Positions 36,706-49,079 of a stretch of DNA of 64,000 nucleotides are shown here, in pieces. Position 1 is the stretch's first letter, and each line of letters opens with the position of its first letter. Both the position numbers and the translations under genes were made by a program. The stretch is from Pinus tabuliformis (Eukaryota; Streptophyta; Pinopsida; Pinales; Pinaceae). The notes beneath the pieces were generated by a model. That model made no database searches. It worked only from the letters and a program-made list of their open reading frames with translations, and had not been told where the DNA came from. The stretch lies in the NCBI GenBank assembly GCA_031772625.1, contig CM062814.1:820268757-820332756 (forward strand), read 5' to 3'.

Positions 36706-38331
36706 GTGGTTCCTGAAAGTGGAGCAGAAAATCTAGTGGTCTCTAGAGAAAAAACAATGCTATGGCATAAAAGGCTGGGACATATTAGAGCAAAGGGCCT
36801 TCAAATACTTCATCATAATGGTATGATAGAAGGTATGTATAATTTCTATCTGGATTTTGATTTCTGTGAAAATTGTGTATATGGGATGCAAAATCAGATG
36901 AGTTTCCCCTCTGGTGCTAAGAGGGCGAAACATATATTAGAGCTTGTGCATAGTGACGTGTTTAGACCTCTGTCATTTCCATCACTAAGTAAGTCTATGT
37001 ACTATGTATCATTTATAGATGACTTCTCAAGGAATACATGGATATATTTCCTTAAGAAGAAATCTGAAGTCTTTGACAGGTTCAAAGAATTTAAGGCTCT
37101 GTTGGAAAACCAGATAGAGAAGAAGATAAAGGTGTTGAGGAAAGATAACGGTGGAGAGTTTTGCAAGAAGGAATTTGAAGAGTTCTGTAAGAAGTGTGGT
37201 ATAGGATGGCAAGAGACTACTCCATACACATCTCAACAAAATGGAGTTGTATAAATAATGAACAAGATGTTGATGGAAAGGGCAAGAAGCATGCTCAGTG
37301 GTGTCGTGTTAGGATAGGAATTCTGGGCAGAGGCAGTGGAGACTGTATGTTACCTGGTCAATAGATCACCTTCATTAGAGTTGGAGGATAAGACTCCATA
37401 AGAGGTATGGACAGGTAAGAAACCTTCTCTTTCACACCTGAGGGTATTTGGATGTGATGCATATGTACATGTTCCAAAAGAGAAAACAACAACGTTGGAA
37501 AGTAAATCTGAAAATTGCATCTTCATTGGGTATAAGGATGGTTTAAAAGGTTATAAGCTTTGGAACCTAGAAACAAGGGAAGGTTGTGTACAACCAAGAT
37601 GTGGTGTTTAAAGAGGTGAAGATGCTATTAAACATGAAGTCCTACCAAAGGAACCTGTGAAGATAGAGTTTGAGCTAAAGGAGGAATCAAACTCTACAGT
37701 AGAAGAGGAATCGGAAGATGAAGAGCCACAAACTCTGGTTGTGAGAATATTAGTTTGAGAAATAAGGTAGCCAAAAAGGTATAGTCCATATGCTTTCTAT
37801 TCAAAAGTTTCTTTATCTATTACTGATGATGATCCCAAAACTGTGAGGGAAGCAGTAGATTCAGAGGATGGAAAACTTTGGAAGGAGGCCATGGTTGATG
37901 AAATGGCATCTTTGCATAAAATGAGGCTTGGGATCTGGTGGAGTTGTTGAATGGAACAAAACCCATTGGCAGAAAATTGGTGTTTAAGAAGAAGATGAAT
38001 GCAGAAGGAAAGGTGGAGAAATACAAAGCTCGATTGGTAGCAAAAGGTTATTCCCAGGTGCCGGGAATTGATTTTGGTGATTTTTTTCTCCTATTTCCAA
38101 GGTAGCTTCTATTAGAATACTTTTATATGTTGCTGCTACTTTTTATTTTGAGGTAGAATAGATGGATGTGAAGACAACATTTCTTCACAGGGATCTAGAA
38201 GAAGAGATCTACATGAAGCAGCCTAAAGGCTTTGCGGTGAAGGGTAAGAAAGAACTGGTATACAAGTTAAAAAAGTCTTTGTATGGGTTAAAACAATCAC
38301 CAAGTATGTGGTATCAGAAATTTGATACATT
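36706..38331 (+). pseudogene. Copia integrase and N-terminal reverse transcriptase relic
   Basis: MLWHKRLGHIRAKGLQIL (from about 36757) and the later CENCVYG form the HHCC-type zinc region. HSDVFRPL, YYVSFIDDFSRNTWIYFLKK and KVLRKDNGGEFCKKEF give the integrase core, and TPYTSQQNGVV ends it. The reverse transcriptase begins about 37800 and reaches YGLKQSPSMWYQKFDTF at 38331, where the nested element enters. Some breaks are present, especially in 37250-38160. Confidence 0.85.
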
Positions 38332-39299
38332 TGTTGGCTTATGAGGGCCTGACCCAGGTTCAGAGTTATTTAGCCAAACAAATCCCTACACTACTGGCCC
38401 TTTCGGCATCAGCCCGTAGAGCGCAGACTGAAGTCTCACCGGAAGTAGTATGGGGGGACGCTGGAACCAAATTTCTGCACCCTTGCGATGGATGTGATGT
38501 CAGTTTATTCCAACTAGACCTGCCTTCATGCAAGTCACTTCATGCTTTGTTCTAACCTTCAGTACCTTCGTGATCTGTTACAATCAGCCTTCACGTAGCC
38601 CTAACCAGGGGCTGAGATGCTTTCGTGCTACTATGGTAGCGAATTGCACTATTTCCCAAACTACGCCGAGTATCTTACTTATCTTATTATCAGATCTTAG
38701 TTATTTTTGCGTAATAGATATTCTTACTTGCGTTCACTTAACCAATACAATTATATACATTTGCACATCATATAAGCATTAGAAGTGAAATTCATACCCA
38801 ATATAACAGATGCATAAAACAGGAAATAAAGTCACAGAATTGATAGAAACTTCTCTTTATTAATACTTCCAACTGATTACAGACTTGACTCACCCTGCAG
38901 ACTTAGCTGCAGCGGTCCACGCACTCAGTTGCGAACTACTAGGCCTCTGCGCACTCAGCTGCAGAGCCTCTTCCTACACTATGACCCAAAACTAGACTTT
39001 ACACTTTAGATCTATCTTGCATATATCATCATTCCTTAGACATTCTGTGATGCCTTAACTACTTAGAGCTTCACTCTATTTATACAATCCCATGGTCCAC
39101 GGACCATGGGTAGATCTTCTACAGCTGACATTACATTATCAAAATAAGGGTGGAAAACCCTATGACTCTTTTACAACTATGCGCTCCGTGCCCACAAAAT
39201 GCGGAGTCTTTACATTGGAATTACAAACTTGGACAAAAATCTGGGCTTTAAGCCCCAAAACTACCCTTGCAGGATCCGGTGCCCAATAGGCCCCCAACA
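38332..39299 (-). repeat. 3' LTR of the nested element
   Basis: 968 bp, matching 44632-45581. A minus-strand TATA box, GTATAAATAG, lies at about 39085-39075, and AATAAA on the minus strand at about 38860. Confidence 0.88.
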
Positions 39300-40999
39300 C
39301 AAACATCGTGACTCTCCCTCGAGTCACTCTATAGGTGCAGATATCTTTGCACGAAGACCTCCCAACTCTGATTTGATCGCTTTAAGTTCCGAAGCGCACT
39401 GAGTGACTACCTGCTGAACTTCCTCTACACACGGTTTGGTGACTGCAGTTGTTGAATTGGTGCCCTGAATCCTTTTCTGAGTTTCTTATAGCTGCGCAAG
39501 CTTTGATTCAATGGATGCTGTAATGATATACACCTCATCGATCCATGGCTGTAGGTGTGCTTTCAAAACTGCCTCTTTATGCTGTGCGACATCCACCTGC
39601 TCCTTAAGCGCCTTTGCCTGCTACATCCTTGCAAGCTTTTGTGTAAGGGAAACCATCTATGTGGTCCCTTTTACCTCATCATATCTCTGTTGTAGCTCGC
39701 ATGCCTCTCTCTCTAGGCACTCTATGTTCGGGTCCTCTTGCAAGGTGGTGAGGACCTCGAATGATTGTTCGAACACCTTCATGCAGTTTGTCACTGCACT
39801 GTCAACCGCCGCCATTGCTGTTGTGATCGCAGTGGCATGCTATTCCTTAACCTTCGGTGGAGTTGAGGGTTGTGCCTTCAACTGTAATTCTGCTATTTGA
39901 AGGTTCAGCTCTAGTTGAACCCTGGCCATTTTAGCTCTGGCATTGCGCACCCCCGTTGCTAACTTTCGGACACGCGCCTCCATCGGTTCCTCTACTGGGA
40001 TGGCCAACTCCGGGACCATCTGGAAGGCATCCTCCACAATCTACACTATCTGTTTGTTCTACCCCATAGCCTTGTTGTGCTACGGAATCAACTACTCAAT
40101 GTTGATGCACTGCTCGCTCATTACCTGTATAGCGTGGATCTCCCTGGCTTGAAGTTCTGCCGTGACTCCATCCTGAAAAATATAGAGCATCCCCTGAGGG
40201 AGCGCAGCCATGTTTAACTGACCCTTTCAAGCTGCTGAACATAGGTCTGTCGGCCTCATTATTTGCAATGAGTGCTCCATCTAGCAATGTTATTTTGTTG
40301 GTCATCTTGGTGCATAACATTTCCTCGACCATGGAAGTTCCGACTATGAGGCTGGTTGACATTGTGCCAGCCTGTGGAGTGCACATCTGCAACTCCTGTA
40401 TTTGTGTCCAGAGAGCCCCCAATACCAGCTGGTGTTAATCCTCGAACTGCTAGAGGGCTTCTGCGGTGACATCCCTCATCGTTTTTTCGATATCATGTAG
40501 ATCCCCCTCAGTGAGGGTGATTGGGTCAAATGAAGTCTTTGAGGCCTTTGTCTTCTTTCGTGGCCCCACTTGCTCTCTTGGGTGTGGACGTTTTAGCTAG
40601 GTGGAAATTGTCTACGGGTTCGTGCCACCTTATTCTGTGTCGGACTTCGGTTCGGGTGAGGGTGACTTCTTTCCTTCGTGCTCCTCTTCTGCTATTTTCT
40701 GCTGCTCCGCCAACTTCGCAGCGTCGTGCGTCTCCTGGGCCTTAGCCGCTACTTCTTCTTTCCTGTGCTTTTCTGCCAGCTATGCCATTCGCAGTTTTGT
40801 CTCTTCCTTCTTCTACTGCGCGGTGGAATTTTTTGCTTCCACCGTGGAGTCAGCAACCTTATCAACCGTCGTGTCGTCTGAGTAGTCTTTGATCTTCATG
40901 AATTTGGGTTCTGCCTTCGTACCAATGTTTACCTGCTTTGTGTTCACCGACGCGGTTATATTAGGGTTCTCAAGCTGTGGTCTGTGAACCTTGTGGTGG
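39300..40999 (-). pseudogene. Charged, coiled-coil-like tail of the nested element
   Basis: The minus strand reads Lys/Glu/Ala-rich text such as LAEKHRKEEVAAKAQETH near 40790-40740, and later EARVRKLATGVRNARAKMAR (about 39980). This is typical of coiled coils. No known enzyme domain is seen. It may be a scaffold-like or RNA-binding extension of the second gag. Confidence 0.5.
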
Positions 41000-41849
41000 C
41001 CTTCTGTTTCTAGAATGTTAATATTCCATGGATCCTCATCCTCCTCTTTAGCAGTTACATTATAACATTCTAGCACGCGACTCAGCTGAGTAGCCCATTT
41101 AGGCTGAATCAAGTCTACTGGATCCTGTGGTATCCTAAAGATGGCTACTTTTACCTCTTGTAGCGCTTCATCAATACTGTCCCCCCCATCCTCAAAACTG
41201 ACTGTCATCACAAACCATTTGTGCAAGATATCCCATTCACCTGTCCCATGGTGGAGTTTTGTTTCTATATACTAGTTCATTGGTATAACATCTAAGGCAT
41301 GACAGAACAAGTGCACCCACTTAGGCTGTCGCTTTTCTCCATAGGCTTGCGTCCACTTGGCTAGATGCATGTGCGGATTATCTTGCCCATCATACTTGTC
41401 TATCAGTCGCACCTTAGGCTTCCCAAATCATACTTGCATCATTCTCTTACATTCGCGCCAATCATCAAAGCTTCGTTTGTGCATACTCCACCATCTCGCG
41501 GGCATAGCCTGTAGTACCCAGTCCAAGGCTTGGAAGCGTTTTTTTTCCGGCACCTCGCTTTAAAATGCATCCAAGAAGGTATTTACCTCATTTAGACCAT
41601 CATAAGTAGGCAGATCTCTTACTTCTGTCGACACGCAGTGCAGCGACCTTGTCATCATATTGCATTTTAGCATAGTTACTCTGTGTAACCGATTTTTCCA
41701 TCATTCTACTTCTTCATCGGAATCTGAAGTGCAGGAACTCTCGCGCTCCATGTAATCTATCCATCCGTGGTGGGATTCACCTAGTCTTGGTCTCGCATTA
41801 TTATCTTGTAGATGCAGTCCAGATCATCATCACTTTCATAGTTGTGGAC
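41000..41849 (-). pseudogene. Second gag-like region of the nested element
   Basis: After the protease, where reverse transcriptase would be expected, the minus strand reads LPTYDGLNEVNTFLDAF, then QALDWVLQAMPARWW and SFDDWRECKRMMQV, a retrotransposon-gag (capsid) pattern. HGTGEWDILHKWFVMTVSF and an acidic stretch follow (41226 leftward). Two gag-like regions around a protease with no polymerase is unusual. It may be a fusion of two elements or a gag captured from another family. Confidence 0.6.
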
Positions 41850-43970
41850 CGGCTCCATATAGCGTCATCCTTCAGCAGGGTCCAGGGGTATAATTACGCG
41901 CAGTGACTTCTTTTCAAAGATCATTTTTCGCTTCTTCAGATTAATTACCCCGTTCATATCAATGGCCTAGTCAATTCCCAAGAGTGTGGGGTAGGGATTT
42001 CTATCATCAACAATCTCTATCACTTCGAAATCTGCTAGCGCTCTTTCTCCCTCAATATCCACAGTTATTCCACGAAGTCGCCCCATGGGTATTATCTTCT
42101 GCTAGTTTTCCATCCTTAGCTGAATCAGAGACCATTGTAGCGCAGGTCTCCCCATTTGTTCCCATGTCTGTTTCGGTAAAAAATTCGCGTCTGATCCCAA
42201 ATCAAGAATGACTTGGTCCATCTCTTATTCTCCGATCTACATGGTTAGTCTCATTTCTCGTCCCGTTCTTGTCTTATGCTTTCCGATCTTGCGGACTATG
42301 CGTGGTTCTCCTGGCATGGTCCCAGCGCATCTATTAATGAGCTCCTGTAACCCTTTCACAACCTTACTGTCACGCAGTAACTTCATACAGGTTTCCAAGA
42401 AAGTTGTGAGCATGGAGGGATCCATTTCCGACTTAGGCTGATCTTTGCTCCCTGATGTGGAGGCCTCAGCGAAGCTCTTCTTAGCTTCCATGAAGGTTTC
42501 CCAAGTGCGCTTCAAATCAAACTCAACTTATTTCGTTGGGGCTTTGCGAGCCCAGGTAATGTCTTCTAGTTGTTTCCCTTTGTCATTTCCCATCGCGATT
42601 CCACTTCGGAGCACAATATTTACATTCAGATCTTCCTCGCGTAGCTCATACCTCATCATCTACAGGTTTTGACTCGGGGGAGGGGGTAATGCTCCTTTGT
42701 CACGTATCCTAGCTATTAGGGTAGGACAATATTCTATCTCATGATCAAACAACTTGTAATACTTGCATGATGGGTGCATTGGATTAGTGCAATCATGGGA
42801 ATAGTGTCCTGGCCCTATGCAATTGTATCAATTCAGCTGTTTGCGACCTCTACTAGGTCCTCCTCCACCTCGGCCTCTTCCGTGCCCCTAAAATCTTGTA
42901 CGTGCTATTCTTGCATTCTAGTCAAGGGGCCACGTTTCGGCCTGAACTCTATAGGTGGGCGTTCTATCCATCATCAACTCATAGCTTCTGCAAGTTTGCT
43001 GTTCATGTCCCACCGACCTACAAAAGTTACAAAACAACTGTTGTGAAGTTTGCGTATACTTCTGTAACAAGTGAAAATTGTCCGTGACATGTTTTCTAGC
43101 TATTTGGCTGATCACAAACCACAAAGAAGGCATCGCACTAGGTCTTGCTTGAGCTTACGACCTTAAAGGCATTGGTCCTCCTCCTGTGACGTAATTTTTA
43201 AAAACCAGGCAGTGGTCTTTGTCATGACCCTGGCTCTTGCTTTTTATGCACCGCACATATTCACACACTTTTGGTTGAACTGTCCTATCCTGTTTCAAAC
43301 TCTGCATCTCAAGGCACAAATTCTTCAGCTGTGCATGAATCTGCTGAACTCCCAGATTAGGATCTTGCATCGAGGTCTCATGTAGCCTCATAGTGATTTC
43401 TAAGGCCTCCGCCTGAGTTGTTATCTTCTACTGTGATAGCACACTCCTTAAATGTGGTAGTAGCAAAGCTACAAACCACTTGCGATGCTGTCCATCTGTC
43501 AGATTCATATTGGCTTTGCAAATCGTACATTTCAACCTCTGATCTAGTTCCCAAGGAGTCTCACTTGGTAGCATCGTGATCTCTTTGAATCCCACGATCG
43601 ACTGCACTTCAGACTTAGGCCTGTTAAATTCTCTATTTAGCGTTTTTTGGATATCCGCGACTCTCGCATTCAGGATATCATTGGAGTACTTAATATACTA
43701 GGTCAGCGCGCGATCCTGCAGGGCACTAACTAGCATTGCTTTATTTATATGGTCATATGTAACACCTTGCGCTTCCCATAAAACCCTTACAACGAACCAG
43801 AATTGGTCCAGATATTCATTTCCTAAACCTTTGAACACATGCAACTTCACTGTGCTCGCCATACTGAATCGTGGTGATGGTGGAGATGGTACAGGTGAAG
43901 ATGGAGGTGATGGAGGTGAAGCCGGTGGTGGTGTGGGTGGAGGTGGTATTCGCAGAATTATTTGTCTCAT
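41850..43970 (-). pseudogene. First gag, zinc knuckles and protease of the nested element
   Basis: Read on the minus strand, a proline-rich start (43970) leads into KLHVFKGLGNEYLDQFWFVV and a VLWEAQGV ... ALQDRALT capsid text. Zinc-binding text follows: CNFCRSVGHEQQTC near 43033 is a CxxCxxxGHxxxxC knuckle. LINRCAGTMPGEPRIV (about 42340) and VILDLGSDANFLP (about 42215-42178) mark a retropepsin-type aspartic protease, and NPYPTLLGID follows. Such a protein would form and mature a particle. The region is interrupted in several places. Confidence 0.72.
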
Positions 43971-44631
43971 CAGATGAATAGAACTTCATGGAGAGAGCTT
44001 CACGAGCTCTTCCTCATCCCCTCACGGAGGTGAAATCAAGGGGCTATTTTTTGGACCCTTATTTCGTTCGTTCTTATAAAATTTTCCACTTCACATAGCC
44101 TTGAACATCAAGGTAACTGCATAACATGCTTTTCATATAGAAACATTTTAATCCAAGTATTCAAATATTTTAAGTACTTACCTCGCGGTCCTTTGAGAAA
44201 GCGTCGCTCTGCCTCGCTATAGCTAGCTGAGGTGTCAATTGTGAATTCAGTAACAAATCGTCCTATAATATGATCAAGCCAATGATCGATGGCTCACGCA
44301 ATCTTATCCTCCAATGCTTCCAATCTTCGCACTAGCTTTGGGGTCCACACAATAGGACCGTCAAGTTTCCACCTTCCTTGGCTATCTACTAGCTTAGCGA
44401 ACCACTCGTATAACTCTGTAGGGAAGGACGTGAAAAAGATTTCATGGCTCTTTGTATACAGGTAGCCATCTAGCCACTCTTCTTTTGACAATCACGGGTT
44501 TCTGTTCTCCTGTGCCACGAACTTGTGAATTCTTCTGTCCAACCAGTCTTCAATTTCTTTCTTAGTTGGATTCCAGTGATATGACATCACACATCTCTCA
44601 TGCAGATTCTGGTCCCCGCAACGGAAGCATT

Positions 44632-45581
44632 TGTTGGCTTATGGGAGCCTAACCCAGGTTCAGAGTTATTTATCCAAACAAATCCCTACACTACTGGCCC
44701 TTTCAGCATCAGCCCGTGGAGCATGGACTAAAGTCTCACCCAAAGCAGTATGTGGGGATGCTGGAACCAAGTTTTCGCACCCTTGAGATGGATGTGATGT
44801 CGGTTTATTCCAACTAGACCTACCTTCGTGCAGGTTGCTTCACGCTCTGTTCTAACCTTCAATACCTCCACGATCTGTTACAATCGTGCAGCCCTAAGTA
44901 GGGGCTAAGATGCTTTCGCACTGTTATGGTAGCGAACTGTGCTATTTCCCAAACTATGCCGAGTATCTTACTTATCTTATTATCAAATCTTAGTTATTTT
45001 TGCATAAAAGATATTCTTACTTGTGTTCTCTTAACCAATACAATTATATACAATCATGCATCACATAAGCATTAGAAGTGAAATTCATACCCAATATAAC
45101 AGATGCAAAAAATAAGAAATAAAGTCGCAGAATTGATAGAAACTTCTCTTTATTAATACTTCCAACTGATTACAGACTCAACTCGCCTTGTGCACTCAGC
45201 TGCAAGGATCCGCGCACTTAGCTGCGGACTACTAGGCCTCTGCGCACTTAGCTGCAAAGCCTCTTCCTACGCTATGACCCAAAACTAGACTTTACACTTC
45301 ATATCTATCTCGCATACATCATCATTCCTTAGACATTCTGTGATGCCTTAACTACTTAGAGCTTCGCTCTATTTATACAATCCCATGGTCCATGGACCAT
45401 GGGTAGATCTTCTACAGCCGACATTACATTATCAAAATAAGGGCGGACAACCCTATGACTCTTTTACAACTATGCACTCTGCGCCCACAAAATGTGGAGT
45501 CTTTACATTGGAATTACAAACTTGGACCAAAATCTGAGCTCTAAGCCCCAAAACTGCCCTTGTGGGATCCTGCCCCCAACA
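44632..45581 (-). repeat. 5' LTR of the nested element
   Basis: 950 bp. Adjacent interior on the minus strand reads AATGCTTCCGTTGCGGGG, which is not the common tRNA-Met primer site; the primer tRNA is not identified. Confidence 0.88.
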
Positions 45582-46640
45582 CATTTATACGAGGACTTGG
45601 GTTCACCGGAAGACAAGCATATCATTGTGTGTATTTTAAATTAATTGGTGACCGTGTTATTTATCTGGTCTTGTATGTGGATGATGTGTTGCTAATTGGA
45701 AATGACAAAGAAATTATCCAGGATTTGAAGACCCAATTGTCCTCCAAATTAGACATGAAAGATCTTGGTGCTGCAAACTGTATTTTGGGCATGGAAATTA
45801 AATGAGATCCGGAAAAGAGAAAGATCCGATTAAACCTGAGGAAGTATGTCGAGACAATACTACAAAAATTTAATATACATGATAGTAAACCAATGAAGGT
45901 TCCTATTCTTGTAGGTGTAAAGTTATCTACTGAGCAGTGTCCCAGGACATAAGAATAGGAAGAGGACATGTCTCGTGTTCCATATGCAAGTACAGTTGGT
46001 AGCTTGATGTATGCAATGGTTTGTACTAGACCAGACATTGCACATGCAATGGGAGTATTGAGAAGGTTTATGTAAAAAAGAGGGAAGGAGCATTGGACAA
46101 CAGTAAAGTGGGTTTTCAGGTATTTGCGCGGCACTAGTGATTATGGTTTGTGCTACCAAGGAAGACTAGGATTGGACAAAGTTTTGGACATTCGTGGATT
46201 TGTTGGTGCAGACTGAGTTGGAGATCTGGATCAAATAAGATCTACAAGTGGGTATGTGTTTAACCTATTTGGAGGTGCAGTAAGTTGGATGAGTAAGAGA
46301 CAGTTTGTAGTGGAACTTTCAACTATAGAGGCAGAATACATGGTAGCCACTCATGCAAGCAAGGAAGCAGTTTGGTTGCAGAGGTTGTGTTCAAGCATGG
46401 GGTTAGTACAGTGAGATATAAGGATAGACTGTGACAACCAAAGTGCAATTTTCTTGGAAAACAACCCTGCTTATCATTCAAAGACAAAGAACATTGATGT
46501 TCAATATCTCTTTGTGAGGGATATGGTTGAAAACAAAACAATGTTGCTGGTAAAGGTGGACACTGTGAAGAATAGTGTTGATGCATTGAAAAAGTATGTG
46601 AGCACTGTGAAGTTCTCTTGGTGTAGATAAACAATGGGCA
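45582..46640 (+). pseudogene. Copia C-terminal reverse transcriptase and RNase H relic
   Basis: Resumes after the nested element. LVLYVDDVLLIGND (about 45670-45712) is the catalytic YVDD box. DLGAANCILGMEIK follows as in other Copia elements. RNase H text includes [20 protein letters not shown] (about 46237-46300) and the stretch around 46430-46460, and the protein ends near 46627. The purine tract GTGGGAGAA lies at 46690-46698, just before the LTR. Confidence 0.85.
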
Positions 46641-46762
46641 TTGCAGGGATGGATCAACGACTAAGCTCTCCCTTGGAAAGAAAAAAACAGTGGGAGAATG
46701 TTGAGTTGTGTTATATTGTTTCCATGACTACCCCACACTCCGGGTGCTGCTCGGGGGTCACA

Positions 46763-46782
46763 GGGGGGGCAGATGCCCCCCC
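46763..46782. repeat. Perfect G/C hairpin
   Basis: GGGGGGGCA then GA then TGCCCCCCC: a 9-bp perfect stem with a 2-base centre, in the part of the 3' LTR absent from the 5' LTR. Confidence 0.85.
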
Positions 46783-47456
46783 TTTTGGTGGGTATGCAGG
46801 GGGGCGGTAGCCCCCTTGCATGGGGTTCGGGGTAGCGCCTCAAGAATTTTTTTTGGACCCTATATTAGGTGGGTAGACCTACCTATGGTTTTGTGCATGT
46901 ATTTTTCACAGGGTTTTGGGAACAATGGTTTTCTGTCCATGGTATTTTGTAGATCCGGTCAAGGGAACTGTTAGCCTTGATGGAAAATGGCCCAAAAATG
47001 GATCTAAATATGCTCTTTAACACTCCTAAAGTCTTCAAAATTTTCCTAAGGGTCATCCAAAGATCGAAATAATCACATGCCAAGAACCCTTAGCATGGCA
47101 GAAATGCACTATCGAGAGGCTAAAACACTAAAAAACCAGAGAAAAAAGCAAAAAACCATGTATCAGAGGCATAAACAGTATAAAGCACAACAACCATCCA
47201 ATCTAGCCAATCAACGGTCCAGATCTGATCGGCGGATTTGATCGACGGTTGCAATTGGTGGATCTGATCGGCGGTCGTAATCGGCACAGGCAGACAGTCA
47301 CAATCAGCACAGATCATGTGGGCATTGCGATGGCGATCGATGATTCAACGTGGATCATCGATCAAGCGCGCAGATCAACGGCCCATGTTAAATCGGGGTT
47401 TCGCTATCAGAGTTTCACAAAGGTGCGATTAATCGGACCCGACGGTTATATATATA

Positions 47457-47700
47457 TGATATTTCATAACATTTCAGGTTTGCAGGAAAGGCCATTTTTA
47501 ATGTATTTTGTGTATTATCGTTATATAACGAAATACAAAGGAAACCAAGGAGTGGTGTAGATGCGATAAGGCCCGGAATCGAAAGGGTCCAGAAATGAAA
47601 TATAAAATATTTCAGGTTTGCCAAAGCAAATTTTTAATGTATTTCTAGTGTTTTTGACATATTTCCAAATACAAAGGGAAGCAAGGGACCAGGCCACTTG
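47457..47700. repeat. Tandem duplication in the solo LTR, period about 138 bp
   Basis: TTTCAGGTTTGC at 47472 and 47610, followed in both by TTTTTAATGTATTT and AAATACAAAGG words. Confidence 0.75.
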
Positions 47701-48383
47701 CGATTTGCGATAGCGACCCTAAGGGCGGACCCGATAGATGAATAGGCCATGTTTAAGGAATTTTTAAGTCCAAAACAAATAGAGATGGGCAGGATTTTAC
47801 ATTGTTGCAGTGTTTTTCTATGTTTAACAGAAAAACAATCATTGTTCACATTTTAAAGGGATTACAAAGGCATGAAGACCCATTCCACCACATAGTAGAG
47901 TCCAGGAGACAGATCGCTGGGAAACAGAGACTGGAAAGGGGAAAACAAGGGCCGCAGCATGGCACAACACATCCAAAACTGACAATGATCATGGAGCAGA
48001 TAATGCAGCTCATCCAAAACAACAGAAGTGATTGTGGGCCATCTCTGGCACGAGAGAGCTCCCAGACAGCGCAACAAAATAATTGAATGCAGTTACTTTG
48101 CTGTCAAAGAATAAACCTCTGAGCCCATGCTTGCCTAGTCAGGGCATCAAACAGTTAAAGGGACAGAGAGGATAGATTAAGACTCCGAGCCTTTGAGAGA
48201 TCAGGAGCATTGTAAAGGGCCTATAAATGGCTGAAAGTTAAATGTAACAAGGGTTCAACTTCTGGAGACTATAGAGAATTTGCTACTCAAGCATCTCATC
48301 TTCATTTTAGCAAATATAAGCTTCTTTTGATGTTATATGTTCAATATCCATTTCTCTTCTGTTCTAAGCTTGCATTTGGATAG

Positions 48384-48550
48384 TCTATTCATGATTTCTT
48401 CTGTGTCTAATGCCAGATAACTGTCATCTTATCTCTACATTGATAAATTGGATTTTCTATTGAATAGGTTGTTCGTGTTTCTTCTGTGTCTAATGTCAGA
48501 TAACTATCATCTTATCTCTGTTCTGATAAATTAGATTTGAGAGCTTCTTT
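48384..48550. repeat. Tandem duplication in the solo LTR, period 83 bp
   Basis: TTTCTTCTGTGTCTAATG at 48395 and 48478, each followed by a near-identical CAGATAACT and CATCTTATCTCT. Confidence 0.85.
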
Positions 48551-49079
48551 TACTTCCTGTAGCTGGCCATTCATATGTGTTTATATATGCATTTGCTGGT
48601 ATAGTCGGTATTCTCCATCTATTCGTTGAATCTACAAACTATTGAACATTAGTGGTCTAAAGCCTTGTAAATCCAAGGGTGTTCATGCATGTCTTGAGTA
48701 AAAATAGAGTTGAAATGGTTATATGGCTTGATCCAAACCATCATTCATTCCAATAGTTCAGAGAAAAATATTGAAGATTATATGTTACTAGGCATCTCCA
48801 AGCTGCAACCTAGGAGAGTTTCCTGAAGTGATAACAAGAACTATGATTATGTTCTAATCCAGGGTTTATGGATTGAGTTTTATGGATGCTTCAACATGTA
48901 CATATATGTATTGTAACATTGAAAGGAATATATGAAAAATCAATCTAGTAGTCCCAGTTTTGGGGTCTAGGGGAAAATCTCTGTGTATATCTGTTTTATG
49001 TTTTATGCTCTCGCCATTGTTTATTTTCTAATTTTAGAATTTGTATGCAGGTAATTTCTGTACAGGGTTAAAACCTACA

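Larger units (their letters stand above)
38332..45581 (-). mobile_element. Nested LTR element with gag and protease but no pol, fossil
   Basis: Two similar LTRs (38332-39299 and 44632-45581) start TGTTGG and end CCAACA. They enclose 5.3 kb read on the minus strand. The insertion sits in the Copia reverse transcriptase with a 4-bp target duplication CATT (38328-38331 and 45582-45585; ACATT if the end base is shared). The interior has gag, zinc knuckles, an aspartic protease, a second gag-like region and a charged tail, but no reverse transcriptase, RNase H or integrase. A purine tract GAGGGAGAG lies by the left (3') LTR at about 39321-39313. LTR divergence is modest by eye (5-8%), so it is younger than its host. 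The frames carry on the order of ten or more breaks. Confidence 0.85.
46969..48836 (+). mobile_element. Solo LTR inserted in the Copia 3' LTR
   Basis: 1868 bp starting TGTTAGCC and ending GATAACA, flanked by GGAAC (46964-46968) and AGAAC (48837-48841), a 5-bp duplication with one difference. The Copia LTR reads straight across when it is removed. A TATA box, CCTATAAATGG, at 48220-48230 gives the plus orientation. There is no coding content, as expected for the product of recombination between two LTRs. No partner copy occurs in the window. Confidence 0.78.
34895..49079 (+). mobile_element. Ty1/Copia element carrying two later insertions, fossil
   Basis: LTRs of about 505 bp (34895-35399) and 508 bp net (46699-49079) enclose gag, protease, integrase, reverse transcriptase and RNase H in Copia order. 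Subtracting the nested element (38332-45581) and the solo LTR (46969-48836) leaves about 5.06 kb, a normal Copia length. The lineage could be Tork-like from the gag and RT text, with low certainty. No clean target duplication was found (left flank TGATTT, right flank GTATCC), although TCCAAC occurs near both sides. The coding region is broken many times. Confidence 0.85.
46699..49079 (+). repeat. Copia 3' LTR, interrupted by a solo LTR
   Basis: 46699-46968 and 48842-49079 together match the 5' LTR. It holds about 40 extra bases in its left part, including the G/C hairpin at 46763-46782 that the 5' LTR lacks. Confidence 0.85.
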
